64,000 bases of DNA from Spizellomyces sp. 'palustris' (Eukaryota; Chytridiomycota; Chytridiomycetes; Spizellomycetales; Spizellomycetaceae), in the NCBI GenBank assembly GCA_006535965.1, contig QEAR01000012.1:269596-333595 (forward strand), read 5' to 3'. Positions 13,294-25,578 of this stretch are shown one piece after another. The translations under genes and the position numbers were made by a program. Under the pieces are notes generated by a model. That model saw only the letters and a program-made list of their open reading frames with translations, did not search any database and was not told the DNA's origin. Numbering within the stretch: the first letter of the stretch is position 1; every line of letters begins with the position of its first letter.

Positions 13294-13453
13294 TATCAAG
13301 CAGTCCTTTTTTCAAGCGGAAATATGCATAGGCGTGGGTGACATAGATAAGACAATCCTCTCTTTGTTTGTAAATAGGCGCGGCGTACTGATCAATATAT
13401 ACATGTACATGACGATTCTTGTTACTTTCCACATCTAGCTTCAATCAGAGTAG

Positions 13454-16400
13454 CTACTCCATCAACACTTTGGATGGATCCTCCTCCATTACTGCTGCGT
13501 AGACCCGTTTAGATAGCTGAGGACCAATATTCCGCAAATTGGGATTCGCAGCGGTCCCAGAGTTGACCTACAGATAAGATTATATTTAACCGCTCCATAG
13601 CCAGGTCGGTCCGTATCAACTGTCGAGAAATACGCACCTGAATTTTTGCCAGGAGGTTCCGTGCTTCGGTTGCTGATGTACACCGCTCGTACGCGCAATA
13701 CAAAGACTGTAATGACGGATACACTTGGACGATCGCTTTCGCACGGCTTTCTGTACACATTTGGATTTGTTCTAGCATCTTTACCCATGTATTGGCGTCA
13801 TCAGCCCCTGATCGGATCTTATCTCCAAAGTTTAGCTGCCATGCTTGTTCGCTGCGATGTCTGTTAAACGCACAGCTGGATAAGCCCTACCCACAACATA
13901 TAAACGACCGCCACCGTATCTCCTTACCTCAATTCTGGTACCATAGATATCTGCTCTGTGAAGCTACCAATCCACTCGATAGTCTCTTTAGGGCTTTTTG
14001 ACAAATGTACATACACATTGCGTTCTTCCTCAAGTTGCAGCATCAAAAGCTGTTCTTCCATTTCCAATGGAGTTGGCAGTGTAAGATCTGAAGCCGGCTT
14101 CCGCTTTCTCTTTCTTCCGCTGTCCTGCTCGTCATTTTCTTCATCGTTCGCACGTTTCGCGGCAGCCTTGGTCCTATTCTTGCGTTTGTAGTACGACTCC
14201 AGGCCCTCCATGAGGTATATGATTTTAGTATCAGGAAAGGCCGTACGAATAGTCTGGTTATACGGCAGAAGGTTTCCATTTGCGCGCGCAAGGACTTCCG
14301 CAAATTGATCCCCGGTGAGTCTAACGAGAACAAAAGGCTCACTTTCGATTTTCTCCGAGCAGGGTTCCCAACATTCGTCAGCAGCGTTCCATTCTCGGGC
14401 TACCTTCCTTGACCATCTTAAAGAGCGAGGAATAGGAAGAGACACCAAGCTTGCTTGTGCACCGGCTTCCCTCAAAGTGGCGAGCAATAGTGCATTTTCT
14501 TCATCAGAAACAAAATCGCAGGAAATTTCCACAATCATCTCTGTTATGCAATCTGATTTCGATCGGATTGTGTTGACATTTCGCATGGCCTTCCGAACTT
14601 CGCCCTCTTCCTTCTTTCGCTTCATTCTTTCTTCCTGGACGACCATCCATGTCAGTACCAATGTCTAAGGGCGCGGACCACGGTGTTTACCTTTTCGCGT
14701 TGCCTTTCCGCCCTTGCTGTTGGTGCTGCATTTGGCTTCTCACTCTAGAGCATAGGATAACGTTATGTATTTCCAATCCTCTCTACAGTGAATTTGCCCT
14801 TCCACATACCTGATCTGTTGTTTTTTCATGGTCCTCATGGTTACCTTCTCCCATGCTGGGGCACCGATTGCTCTTATCAGTTGGCTTCTTTCGTTTCGAT
14901 GTCGACTGACTTCCAACGGTTGGGCCCTCGGATGAGAGTGCATTTCGCGTGCCTGTTGAGTGGGTAGGTGACCCCGCGAAATCCGTATTGCGTAATGAAG
15001 GCAGTGACGATGTTTTCGCGGTAGATTGATTCTGTATTTCCGCATTCTCTGTGCGGAGATCTGTCATCCCGTTACGAAAGCTACTTGAGCTGATACAGCC
15101 AAGTTTTTTGGGTTGACCTTGATAATATGAGTTTGAAAACATTGTCAAACAGTGTAAAGAAAACATGAGGTCCGCGCCAACTCCTTACCATGACTGGCCG
15201 TCCGCTCTGCGGAAAATATTGGTTTAGACTGTTTGAAGGTGTTTACCAGGCTCCTGAATTGCGGCCTATATGTTTCAAGTTCATCCTCTGTGTCTGATAG
15301 AATGGTGACGAAGACTTGCTGAGAAGATTGATGGCTGCCATTGAGAATAACAGTTGAATGGGTCGATGATTTTAGGCCCATACTCGATGTTTTCCGCTTT
15401 TCGTCGGAGCAATCCTTTGAGTTGGATATTATCGGATGGTGGTGGGACTGTGCGCTTGGAATATGACGTCGAGACGATGAACGATTTTTACGTAGGCTGC
15501 TGATTAGTTCGTCGCTACGATCGATATGATGCTGATCCGTCTCCAGATATGAAGAGAAGCTGCTCTGACTGAGATCTATCAGCTCCTCATCATCATCAGG
15601 TGGGTCATCGGGATCTTCGAGCTGCATCAAGAATTAAACCAGTCTCTACGTGCGTTCGGAAGCAGGTAAACACGTACGGTCATTTTACGGCCAGGAATTC
15701 CGCCACTTGGCGGGATCATTGGTTGGGAATGGGTTGATCCGACAGCACTCCCGGCGGCATGCACCTGTTCCAATGCCAAGCCCACCGCAAGCGTATCCTG
15801 ACTCAGGTCAATAACGTCGCAGTCGCTATCCTAATCACATAACGCAGGAGTTTAACCACAGTTCATATAGTAAGTAGCCGATCGGACTCACTGTCAATTC
15901 ATGAGTGTCGGTTTCGCTATCATCAATGTTCCCTGGCGGTATATCTGTGGCGGTATGGCTGATAGAAGATGTCGTCAGTCACGGTAATCCCCAATCCAAG
16001 AGACATGGAAGAAAGCAGTTTACTTTGGAAGTTGTCGTCCTGCAACACGAGCTCGAAAATCGGACGTCTTTTCTGGCGAATCTAGCTCGATTGCCGCTGA
16101 CGCGTTGCCCAAGGACGAAAAGCTATTCGAACAGGAAAAAGCAGGAGGCGCGTGGGAATCGGTCGGAAACGTATTGGATCGCGAAAAGTTCGGTGGTCCT
16201 AGTTCTAGTCCTATCTCAGAATGCTTCGACCGCGGTGGTGAGAGCTCGTTGGACAGGATGACATCGTAGCTCGGGTCCAAGTACGTTCCTTCCAAAAACT
16301 AGGAACGCTGACAGAATAAAGATCTAGCCCCGTCTTTGCGGCCCAATTGTTTCGTACCTGTCCGTCCACAATTCTATTGACAGTTAACTCCAGGCTATGA

Positions 16401-16507
16401 GTTTTTCGTAAATCTACTAGAATCTTGTTTTTTGTAACGTGAGGGAATAAGGCGAGGGCCTGCTCTGCCCATTGGTCCAGCAATTCTGGCTCCAGTGCCA
16501 GAGACAT
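13454..16507 (-). CDS. EME1: Structure-specific endonuclease subunit Eme1/Mms4-like
   Basis: Non-catalytic partner of Mus81 in the crossover-junction endonuclease that cuts branched DNA in the nucleus. Ten exons give 832 residues in frame. From about residue 500 there is a degenerate ERCC4-type nuclease domain (SLRWSRKVAREWN, KIIYLMEGLESYYKRKNRTK) lacking the ERKxxxD catalytic signature, as expected for Eme1. A C-terminal helix-hairpin-helix-like region follows (VKMLEQIQMCTESRAKAIVQ). The N-terminus is unusual: residues about 10-50 read like a CUE ubiquitin-binding domain (LFPHVTKNKILVDL ... TVNRIVDG). Two SUMO-interaction-like cores follow (DVIDLSQD and ELIDLSQSS). The gene lies between convergent SET and tandem F-box genes. 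The ERCC4 assignment is solid; the N-terminal modules are motif-level calls. Confidence 0.82.
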
Positions 16508-17136
16508 TATGGAGCCAGATCCCTACTCAGGGATATTGTCGAAGGGAGCACCGGGATAAACGCCGGCCACGAATGTGCATCTGCCGATCGCGGTCAACGC
16601 TTTTGCGGGCAACGAGCGCGCTGGCGGGTGGCGGTGCAATTCATTTCGACCTTGCCAGATCACTCGTTTCTCCAGATCAACTGATATTTTACTATTGTAG
16701 CATGCTGTCAATACGTTCTTTGGGTATATCCATGCAAATATATGTTGCTCGTCCAGGGAAACAAAAGGAAAAGAGTTCTGTACGAATATAAAACAACGCT
16801 CCATGGACAGTGCGGTGGCTTCAACATGGTTTGTGATGCGTTGAACTTGGGAGATTGAACTTGACACCTTGCGACACCGGGAAGAAACCCACAATTAGAC
16901 TGATGTGCTTCCGCAATTATGAACTTATTGAATGGTTGCAGACAGCACTGCGCTTCTGTTGCACGTATCCCAATTGTCACTTGAAAGATTACAATAAGGG
17001 CAACAGTGGTTTCCCCGGCACCCGACAGGTGCCTGCAAATAGTTCTCAATGCATCCTCTTCGTCACAACCGAATGTTAAAGTCCAGCTCATTAATGAGCG
17101 GCATGACCCATCATTCCATGTACTCGCAATCACGTC
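16508..17136. other. Intergenic between EME1 and F-box gene
   Basis: About 630 bp with only overlapping short open frames and no motif. It should contain the EME1 promoter and the 3' flank of the F-box gene. Confidence 0.4.
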
Positions 17137-17886
17137 TTAATCTCGGCAGTCTGCGCAAATGTATTTCCTCCCAGCCTCAACGTCCGTCTCACAAAAGCTA
17201 CACGCTCGAACTCCACACTGATTACACCGTGGAAAGACATACCACCAACATCGAGGACAGAATTTTTCCCAACTATCTGAACAGGAGCAGCAGTGCTTTA
17301 CTTTGGCGCTGTCTACCGCGCAGGTCCAGCAGTACTGGCTACCACAGCTCCCACAAGTATTGATATCAAAGAGGCCTGGAGAGGTTGTAACGCAGCACGG
17401 ACATGGTCCATCGGTCCCCCACCAATCACCCAGAAGCCGTGTCAACGCGAGTCTTTGTAGATCACCGTCGCTAGATGCTTTACAAGCGACCAACTCAAGA
17501 TTCGAGCAGCAAAACTGACACAGCTGATTGCGAAGGGCAAACACTCGCCACCAACACAATGACTTTGCATTCTTCGGGAAGGAATTTACTGCCATCCTAT
17601 TGTCAAAACTTTGTCTGAGATAGGCCTCGAGATCCTGGGCGGACGACCAACCCAGAGCGTGTGCAGCATGAAAGCGCCATAGACGAATGAAGGGCTCCGC
17701 TGTGAACAGCTTGAACGTCTTTGGGCTAGCGTGAACGAGATGCAAGAACGCAGTGGGGTCACTGGATATCGCGTACTCAACAATCTAGACGCATCCAAGA
17801 TGGTTAACATTCGCTCTCAATGTAGGTCCAGTCTTTCGCAGACCCACATGAAGGAGTAATTCCACTGGAAGGGAAAGAAGTTGCAT
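17137..17886 (-). CDS. F-box-like protein with cysteine-rich zinc-binding tail
   Basis: Two exons (17886-17848 and 17784-17137) give 228 residues. Joining them across the 63-nt intron makes a typical F-box opening, LPVELLLHIVEYAISSDP, followed by TAFLHLVHASPKTFKLF. The C-terminal half (from about residue 105) has many CxxC pairs: CQFCC, CPCC, CGSCGSQYC, CSCSD, CPRC, CNQCG, CSFC and CADC. They suggest several zinc sites of RING/IBR or double zinc-ribbon type. Likely an SCF substrate adaptor, or a stand-alone zinc protein if the F-box is not functional. The exact zinc fold is not recognised. It is divergent from the TTLL gene over 375 bp. Confidence 0.62.
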
Positions 17887-18260
17887 CGGAACAAAAAGAT
17901 TGCAGCTTTGCAAAGGGAAATCTCCAATCTGCAAATGCGTTTCTTAGGCCCACGTGACGAGCAATCAAGTAAGCTCCTCCGACGACCCAAAACTACCTTG
18001 CATATGGCACTCTAAACAGTCATTGATTCTAGGAAACGGACTTCAGGACCTGAAATTACTGATAGCCAAATTGTGCTTCTCGAGCAGCTCAGATGGCACC
18101 TGCACTTCCTCCATCACATCACTTAATGACCAAGTCCATCGTATATCTTGAATCACATTATCTACATGATGTACGCTATAAGCGAGATATGCGACATGAC
18201 TCTTTATGAGAGTTGTGAGTAGACGACATCTACCTTTTTTCTAAGAGTAATTCTTCTCAG
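17887..18260. promoter_or_regulatory. Shared promoter region, F-box and TTLL genes
   Basis: 374 bp between the divergent start codons. No further open frame of interest and no clear motif. Confidence 0.4.
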
Positions 18261-21255
18261 ATGGACCGTTCGCGCCTATCGTAAGCCAAAAGGGACTATC
18301 CCAAGGATTTCTTTAGATCGGGCAATTTTCCCCCCATTTCCGCCCAAAGTATCCACGTATTTGCAGTCACGGAACCAACCAAATCTTGCTGCTTTCTTAT
18401 TTCCTGGAATCTTGTGTAAAGAGTTGTGTGTGTGCAAATGATCGTGCCCCTCAGGATATCCGAGCGTGATGCCAAATGGAGTGCCCAGCAAATTCATTGT
18501 GGCTACGATGATGCTGATGATTTATCTGGCAACGAAGCAGAAACTGACTCAGAGTCTATTGTGGATCATGATGATGAGCTAGAAGAAGACGGTGACTTTG
18601 ACCAAGATGGAGAAGAAGAAGAAGAGGATGAAGAGGAAGATCTGACTGTTTCCTCCACTCCCACTGTTGTGGCCGATTATGAGGACATGCAAGCGTTCGA
18701 ATTCTTTGGTTATGATCTGCGCAAAGAAATATCGAGAGATCCCATTCGAAAAAGTCTCTTTTCGCAAGGAGAGGATGTACTGGTGTTTCCGCCAGTTGGG
18801 GAGAAGGGTAATGTCCATGCCAAATGATTTCACTCGACGGTGGAGGATAAAGAACGAACTTGCGAAAGATTGTGATCAGTCTCTCTTTTGCCGGACAGGT
18901 TACAAGAAGCGCTGAGGTGGAAAATCAGCGGCTTCACACCCAAAGTAGTTCGAGGTTAGTTTTCGTCATATTTCGGAACTACATGTCAGTGTCCATCAAG
19001 AGACGCTCACATTCGTACTATTGTATAGCGGCCCTACTACGTGCCAACTTCTCGCTGATTAGAAAAGGAAAAACTTGGATTGGGTATTGGGGAAAACATC
19101 CCTGCTCCCCATCTCGCTTCAAGTGCGTTCAATCATGGCAGAAAATCAACCACTTCCCGATGAGCTTCCAAATCGGCCGGAAGGATAAATTATGGGGAAA
19201 CTACGTGAGATGTCGGGGTGTGTGGGGACATGAGGTTGGTCGTGCTTTATGAGCAGGTGTTTCTTACCTCCCGAACGAAACCTTTCTGGCCTAACCCTCA
19301 TCAGCACTTTAATTTTATCCCAGATACTTACCTCCTTCCAGCACATCTCCCATCCCTCCTACGCACTTTCTCAATACACCCGCTCTGGATTATCAAACCT
19401 CCTGCATCGGCTCGTGGTCAGGGCATCAAAGTCATCAATACCCCGAAAAAGCTGCCCAAAAAGAAACAAGCGGTCATTTCAAAGTACATCACCAAACCAT
19501 TTCTCATTGGCGGGAGGAAATTTGACATACGGCTTTATGTCCTCGTTACTTCTTGGGAACCTTTGAGAGTTTATCTGGCTAGCGAGGGAATCGTAAGATT
19601 CGCTGGTCAAAGGCAAGTGAAGAAAACTTAATTCCCGATCATGTTTTACCATGCTGCTTATTACAAGACTGTGTTGACAAATGCCTTGGCTATTTCGTAG
19701 ATATACCAACTCACCGAAATCAGCCAGCAATCGCTTCATACACCTCACCAACTATAGCATCAATAAGCGCTCAAAAGACTCTTCCCGCCCAAGGGAAAAC
19801 GAGGAGCAGAGTTTTCTCTTGGGCGATCCCAGGTTTAGTACTACCGCAAATAAGTGGTAGGTATGTTGCCGCTTTGTAAAACGCCAGAATACACGCGGAT
19901 GAACTAAAGAGGGCTCGAACTTGCAAACTTGTATCTAAAGGTCCTTTTCGGCTCTGCAAGACTATTTCTCACTAATTGGCATCGACTTTGTGCCCGTCTA
20001 CAAAGAAATCCAACGTATTGTGGTGAACACCATTATTTGCGGCCATGCTTCAAATGCCAGTGGCATGAGACTGTATACTCAGAGCCGGTACGTTCACAAT
20101 AATGATTTGACATTCCTCGGCAACGAATGAGGGAATTCAACATAAATATGTGGAGTAGGACCAGCTGCTACGAACTTTTCGGTTTTGACATCCTACTGGA
20201 TTCTGCCCTTAAACCCTGGTTAATGGAAGTCAACATTTCTCCGTCACTAAAAGCCTCATGTGATTTGGATTGGAAGATAAAGAGCAGCGTAGTAACGGAT
20301 ATTTTGAACTTGGTTGGGGTGAGGGTATGTGATATCGAGAAATGTGCATTTGGGAAGACAGACAAGTCGTAAGTGTTGGTAATTTCTCTTGTGGCAGATA
20401 TTGAGATAAACAAAATGTTGCTCTTTTAGTGAATCAAGTTGGGAGCGACGGAGGAGTCCGTCGGCTTCCTCCTGCTCGTCACCATCAAGCTTCCCTCTCG
20501 AAAAGGCCCGGTGCAAGTCCAGTTTACTGGAAAAGGACCGCCATGTTAAATTAGGACCGCTAAGCGTGCAAGACATTCTCCTCCTTCAAGAATCTGAGGA
20601 CGAGGTAAGCTATAAAGTTATCAGGTAATATAAGGCACGGACCTAACGTGCAGCCACCTTCAAGCACTCTCGTCGAGGAAATTTTATTCGCCTCGTTCCA
20701 CCCGCTTGCCGAGCGCAACAACTTCCTTACCTCAACTCAACCACTTATGCAACACGTCTATTACACGATTGGACTCATCTAGAGCCGGTCGACCAGAAAC
20801 GGGTAGACATGCTGCGATCGCTGACACCAGGCGCAACCGTCAGAGTACTACCCAATCTGACTAGAGAGCCGCACACAATGAAACCTCGTGCATCCTCGTC
20901 CTTATCATGTCTCGCAAAACCTATAAAGTCTGCGAAACTAGTGTCATCGTCCCTCTCTTGTCTTAGGCAAACATCGTCGCAGCCGTCTCCTTCCTCAATG
21001 GCGCCTTTCGGATGCTCGCACACCAAATCCCGAGCAGGACATCCAGCACCACCCCGCCCCAAGTCGTGTGCACCCTTACAGGAAAGCGTCAAGATCCAAC
21101 AGGTTAACTTGGACACCGACGCGCAGAATCCGAGCGTTAATAGTACTTTCCCCTCTTGGAAGATCGGCAGAACTGGACAGTATTCATTGAAGATAAGAAA
21201 GGAAACAAGGGAAGTTTTAGCAGAAGGAAGGTGGATCCAACGGCCGTTTGTTTAG
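18261..21255 (+). CDS. Tubulin tyrosine ligase-like glutamylase (TTLL4-type)
   Basis: ATP-grasp ligase that adds glutamate (or tyrosine) chains to tubulin, typically on axonemes, centrioles or stable microtubules. I assemble ten exons and 737 residues in frame. The TTL core (about 125-490) matches TTLL4/5: SGFTPKVV, GYWGKH, FQIGRKDKLW, WIIKPPASARGQGIKVI, FDIRLYVLVTSWEPLRVYL, FIHLTNYSINK, CYELFGFDILLD and PWLMEVNISPSLKA. A Ser/Lys-rich tail follows with a conserved HSRRGNFIRLVP block. One intron (after GIVRFAG, about 19613-19700) uses a GC donor, AG|GCAAGT. The first exon is the weak point: ATG at 18261 followed by a GTAAGC donor is my choice; an ATG near 18438 in the acidic exon is the alternative. 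The family is normally linked to cilia and flagella. Confidence 0.82.
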
Positions 21256-21490
21256 CTCATTAGTTGGTGCAAGCTATACGCGATGGAATACATTCTAGCA
21301 CATTGTGTTTCAGCAACATTTTCGTGGCTATGTAGATTTGTGAGGTCGCTGCACAAACCCTTCCGGATACTTGCTTTCTAATGACGCAGACGAGTCCCTA
21401 TCCACCAGGGAGTGCCGTCTCATAGGCAGTAGGCGTAATGTATATTATCATGCGAAAGACAATACATTACGCAGCAATTCAGTACAGAAC

Positions 21491-22031
21491 CTACAACTTG
21501 CTCCTTCCCTCATTCCAAACCTCCTTGGCCTTGTCCGCAACTCCTCCAGCAATATTCTTAGCCTTTTCTACCCCTTCCTCAGCAATATTCCTAACCTTTT
21601 CAACTCCGTCCCTAGCAGCTTCCTTCGCACCCTCTACGACTGCCTTTGTTCTCGCCCCGAGTCCAGTGTCCACATCCCGCCCAGGATCCACGACTGAGAT
21701 GATCTTCCGATGCTCTTCGGGATCAGTGGTGCGTGTTGCATCATAATACTGTATACGACTGTCCCGCGGCGGGTGTGTTTGTGGGTTATGTGTATACGGT
21801 GAAGGCCGGTTTTGAGCTAGAGTTTGCTGCAGGCGGGCTGCGGACTCTGGATTGGAGGTACGGGTGGCGTCCAGGTCCCATGGCCCTGTGTCGCTAGCAT
21901 TGGGGCCGTCGATGGGGCCAAATGCCTTGTGCGTGTGGAATAAAGATGAGGTAAGGTTTCCATTGCCTATGGATGGCAACATCTCACACATTGGTTACCT
22001 TGAGCGCTTCCATCAGATCAGAAGAGGGCAT
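21491..22031 (-). CDS. Small LEA-like amphipathic protein ending in SKL
   Basis: Two exons (22031-21999 and 21925-21491) give 155 residues: MPSSDLMEALK then AFGPIDGPNASDTGPWDL. The middle is Pro/Thr/Arg-rich. The last 60 residues form 11-mer-like amphipathic repeats with Ala, Lys, Glu and Val (GAKEAARDGVEKVRNIAEEG, VEKAKNIAGGVADKAKEVW), as in LEA or apolipoprotein-like helices. The final three residues are SKL, the consensus type-1 peroxisomal targeting signal. It was not recognised as a named family. A role in protecting or coating peroxisomal membranes is only a guess. It is convergent with the TTLL gene. Confidence 0.6.
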
Positions 22032-22313
22032 TGCGATGGTTGTAAATTGACGGATTCTGGGAAAGTAAAATTCAAGCAAATGGCAAGTTGAAAGCACAGA
22101 GAGGTTAGAATAATTCTGGAAGACAGGCGGTGGGCCGAGCTTTTACTCCAAAGCCAGCAGTCCGATCATCATGACGAAACGTGTTACGTCAGCAGGGCAA
22201 AGCCACATAGCTCGACCGCGGCATCAGTCTTCCATCTCGGGGACCATAAAATAAGAATACAAAAAATGGTATGTACAGGTAATGTATAGATCTCTAACCC
22301 AATTCATAAAGGT

Positions 22314-24208
22314 TCACCAAGAACTGAAATCACCAAAACCTCCACTTGTGGTCTTCTGTTTCTTCTGGACTTCTCCGACATGCGTACCCCAGTCAATTCC
22401 GCCCGCATTCACGTCTCGCTTCAAGTATTTTCCTACTCCTCCCCCACCACCACTATTCTTTTCGTCGTCCTTTTGCTTTCGCTTGCCCTTTTTGGTAGGC
22501 CCAGATTCTCCTGTTTCCAACTGCTTTGCAAGGCTCTCTCGGAACGTCTCGAATGGGTCAACAAACACTTCAATGTCTATTATGCGAATATCTTGCTGCA
22601 AGGAAGATTAAACACACGCCCATATTCTATGACGTGGGTATGACCATGTTACCTTCGGTTTGTCCCCATCGTCCGTTTCGATAGATTCCATTTTCGTCAA
22701 AACATCCATTCCTCCGACCACTTTCCCAAAAATGGTGTGCTTGTTATCGAGATGTTGGCAAGACCGATAAGTCATAAAGCTTCAACGAAAATAGGTTCGT
22801 TCATTAAATACTAAACATGCATGTAAAGCAAGAACTCCACATCACCACTTACAATTGCGAAGTATTCGTGTTCTTGCCCTTGTTTGCCATGGACAAAACG
22901 CCCCTCCCGGTGTGCGTCAAGTTGGATTTGAATTCATCGTGGAAGGGTTTACCCCAGAACGATTCGCCTCCTCGTCCGGTTCCCGTTGGGTCCCCACCTT
23001 GAATCATGAAATTCTTAACGGACCGATGGAAACTACTATTTTTGTAGTATCCTAAAGAAAAGCGGCTTAACACTTAACAAGGTTCGCTGATACATTTAAC
23101 GAGTCACGAACACACCCTTCTTCGCCAGTTGAATGAAATTATACGCTGTGCGCGGAGTGTCCCCGCAGTAAATTTCCAAGTTGACGTTGCCCAGATTCGT
23201 GCGGACTTGCGCGTACCCCTTCTCTATGATCCTTTGAAACATATACTCCTCTTCATTAATGATGGCATCTGCATTCTTCGTCTCGACCGGTACAGCAGTC
23301 GATGTGAACGATGCGGATGCAACACCGGTAGAGTAATGCGCTGCATTGTATGCCTTTTTTTCTTTGGAGACAAATGACGGTGTGGCTGATTCATTACGGC
23401 TTGACGTTGCTGACGACGTCAAGGCCTCAGCCGCTTCGGAGTCCTTTTTACGCACGGCTTTCAGCACCCGAGCAGTCGCCCCCATAGCATTTATCTTGAA
23501 CCCGATTTCCTTTTCAAGCTTTTTGGCCTCCTCATCTTCCACTTTCATATCGTTCTTAATGTAAAAGAATTCTGATATATTCCGTTTGGAAATTTCGTGG
23601 GGATCTTGTATCGTTATCATATCTTTCCGCTTGAAAGGCTCATCCGTCAGCAGATCAGCCCAGTGTTTCGTTTGAATGTTGAGACGTTCGATTGCCTCAT
23701 ACGAATAGACATTGCCGGACGTGGCGATGGCAACAATGTGAGTGTTCTCGTTGAAGACTTTAAAGGTTATCGGGCAGTGGTATTCCCCATCGCCGTTTTT
23801 GTGAAAGTGCAGTTTTAAAAGGTCTTTTGGCATGAGGGTCTCTCCGCTTACTGGGTTCTTATTGTTGAACTTTTTCAGGAAAGGAATGATGTTCCTGAGG
23901 GTAGGAATTCTAAGCATTTGGTTTCACGGCGATCACTTTGCTCTTTTGCAGTTCACGGACACTCATACCTACATGAGATCAAACACCATCCCGTCCTTTG
24001 TGCACACCGGATGTTCGAAGGGCTGCAAGGAAAGAGAACAGCAGTAAAAGGGCAACCTTTTGAATTCAGATCCCTTTCTTCGCTTGGCACCCCTAAAACC
24101 CAGAGTTAATCCAGCTTCTCTGAGTTGACGACAGAATGGTTCCACCTACCCCGGCCCAGCGGCGTGCTCCGAGTGGGTTACATATAGCTTGTCCGTATTC
24201 TTGCCCAT
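22314..24208 (-). CDS. U-box cyclophilin (PPIL2/Cyp60-type peptidyl-prolyl isomerase)
   Basis: Nuclear, spliceosome-associated cyclophilin with a U-box. Six exons give about 527 residues. The N-terminus begins [18 protein letters not shown] and [16 protein letters not shown], diagnostic of PPIL2. A divergent U-box follows: [33 protein letters not shown] and EAIERLN. The cyclophilin domain begins near residue 290 ([76 protein letters not shown]). The catalytic Arg (FHR) is present; the drug-pocket Trp is His, as usual in this subfamily. The Lys/Gly-rich tail ends GFGDFSSW. The PPIase domain may be weakly active; the U-box suggests E3 function. Confidence 0.9.
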
Positions 24209-24337
24209 TTTATTACTCTACATCGTCCAATCCCAGTTCCATGCGGAAAGTTCGTAAATGACGGATTTACATTGAAATGTGGATAAATGCATCTAATCAT
24301 TGGACGGTTGTTACATAAGCAAAATGGATCCCCAAGT

Positions 24338-25578
24338 TCAACTTCTCGACAAAACCTCAGCTTCTACCAATCTGATCACATCCGTAAATGTCACAACACC
24401 GATAGGCACCCCCTCCCTGTCCACAACCCACACTCTGTGCACGGCCTTTTCAACACCCAATTCCATCACGCTTCGTAGCGATGCTTCCGCTCTGCATTGC
24501 ACACCAGTCTTCTCACCACCAACTTCCCGAGACCAATCTCCCTTGACCATTGTTAAAAATTCTCCTACTGTCAATCGTCTTAAATCTCTAACAATATCGA
24601 CGAGATCTGTTTCGGATATGAGAAATGGGCGGAGATCAGATATGGAAAGAGTCGCGACCACTGTGCCGTTCAGATGAGAGTTGGTGACGGGAATAGCATT
24701 GAGGTTGTGCAGCGTCATTTGCTTGATAATGGTAGCAAGAGGGGCAGATATGTCGGCTGTTATAATGACAGAGTTTGACTGGTCGGCCAGCCTAAGACGC
24801 TCCAAGCTTGCTGAGCAGATCTTCGCTAACTCTGGGTCTTCATTCAAGCGATGCAGCAGAAATCGAATTACGTCCGTCTGTGTGACGATTCTAAACTCAT
24901 TCGACATTGCATCTGGACCATCTTCAAGTGCAATGGAAGCTGGACCATGAGCTCCTAGTGCGGCATCGGCAATATCCGGTCGCGTGGGCACAAGCAACCG
25001 GTGTACGCCTCGTCCCATAGGTTCTAGAGATCGCCGCAAAGGCACATCCGGACGCGCGACCCACAGGGAACGACTTTCGATGGTTTCGCCAATGAGATCC
25101 ATCACGCGAATGTGAGAGAGGTCTGGATGCGGACCCGTTGTCGCATGAGACGGAAGCGGTGCCCCCAAGTCATCCGGAAGAAGGGTTGTAATGAAATATG
25201 CAATATCCAGAATCTGCTGGATTGCATGAGTTCTTTGGCAGCGGACATCGGTTGGTAGACATATGAGGTGAAATACGTACGCTGACGACACCAATGTATT
25301 GCTGAGAGCCAGCATAAGCCTCCGTTCCTCCGGCCCCTAACCACCGACCCTTTTCCCCATAAACAGGTACAGCTGCAAAGGGGTTGGTCAGTCAACGATC
25401 CAGACAGCATTTCATGATCCAGCATACCCAAAATATGATGATTTTTCATCAAGGTCAGAGCGTCCAGTGCACTGGCGTCGGCATGTACTTGCACCAGTTT
25501 TTCCGCCGGCTTGTCCTTCAAAACATCTTCAAGAGTGTATCTGTCTAACAACGCTGATGGATGTGCGTGATGGGGCAT
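24338..25578 (-). CDS. Tandem CBS-domain protein
   Basis: Three exons (25578-25428, 25372-25281, 25213-24338) give 372 residues. Four CBS-like units can be seen: KPAEKLVQVHADASALDALT through AVPVYG and YIGVVSILDIAYFI; a second around VARPDVPLRRSLEPM; a third with FRIVTQTDVIRFLL and TLHNLNAIPVTN; and a fourth ending VHRVWVVDREGVPIGVVTFT. The architecture resembles AMPK-gamma/Snf4 or Sds23-type proteins, which bind adenine nucleotides. A regulatory role in energy sensing is inferred. Snf4 orthology is uncertain because the spacing and interacting segments were not checked. Confidence 0.75.

Noticed and set aside
16523-17133. Minus-strand open frames upstream of EME1
   Set aside because: No conserved motif and mutually overlapping; better explained as intergenic DNA.
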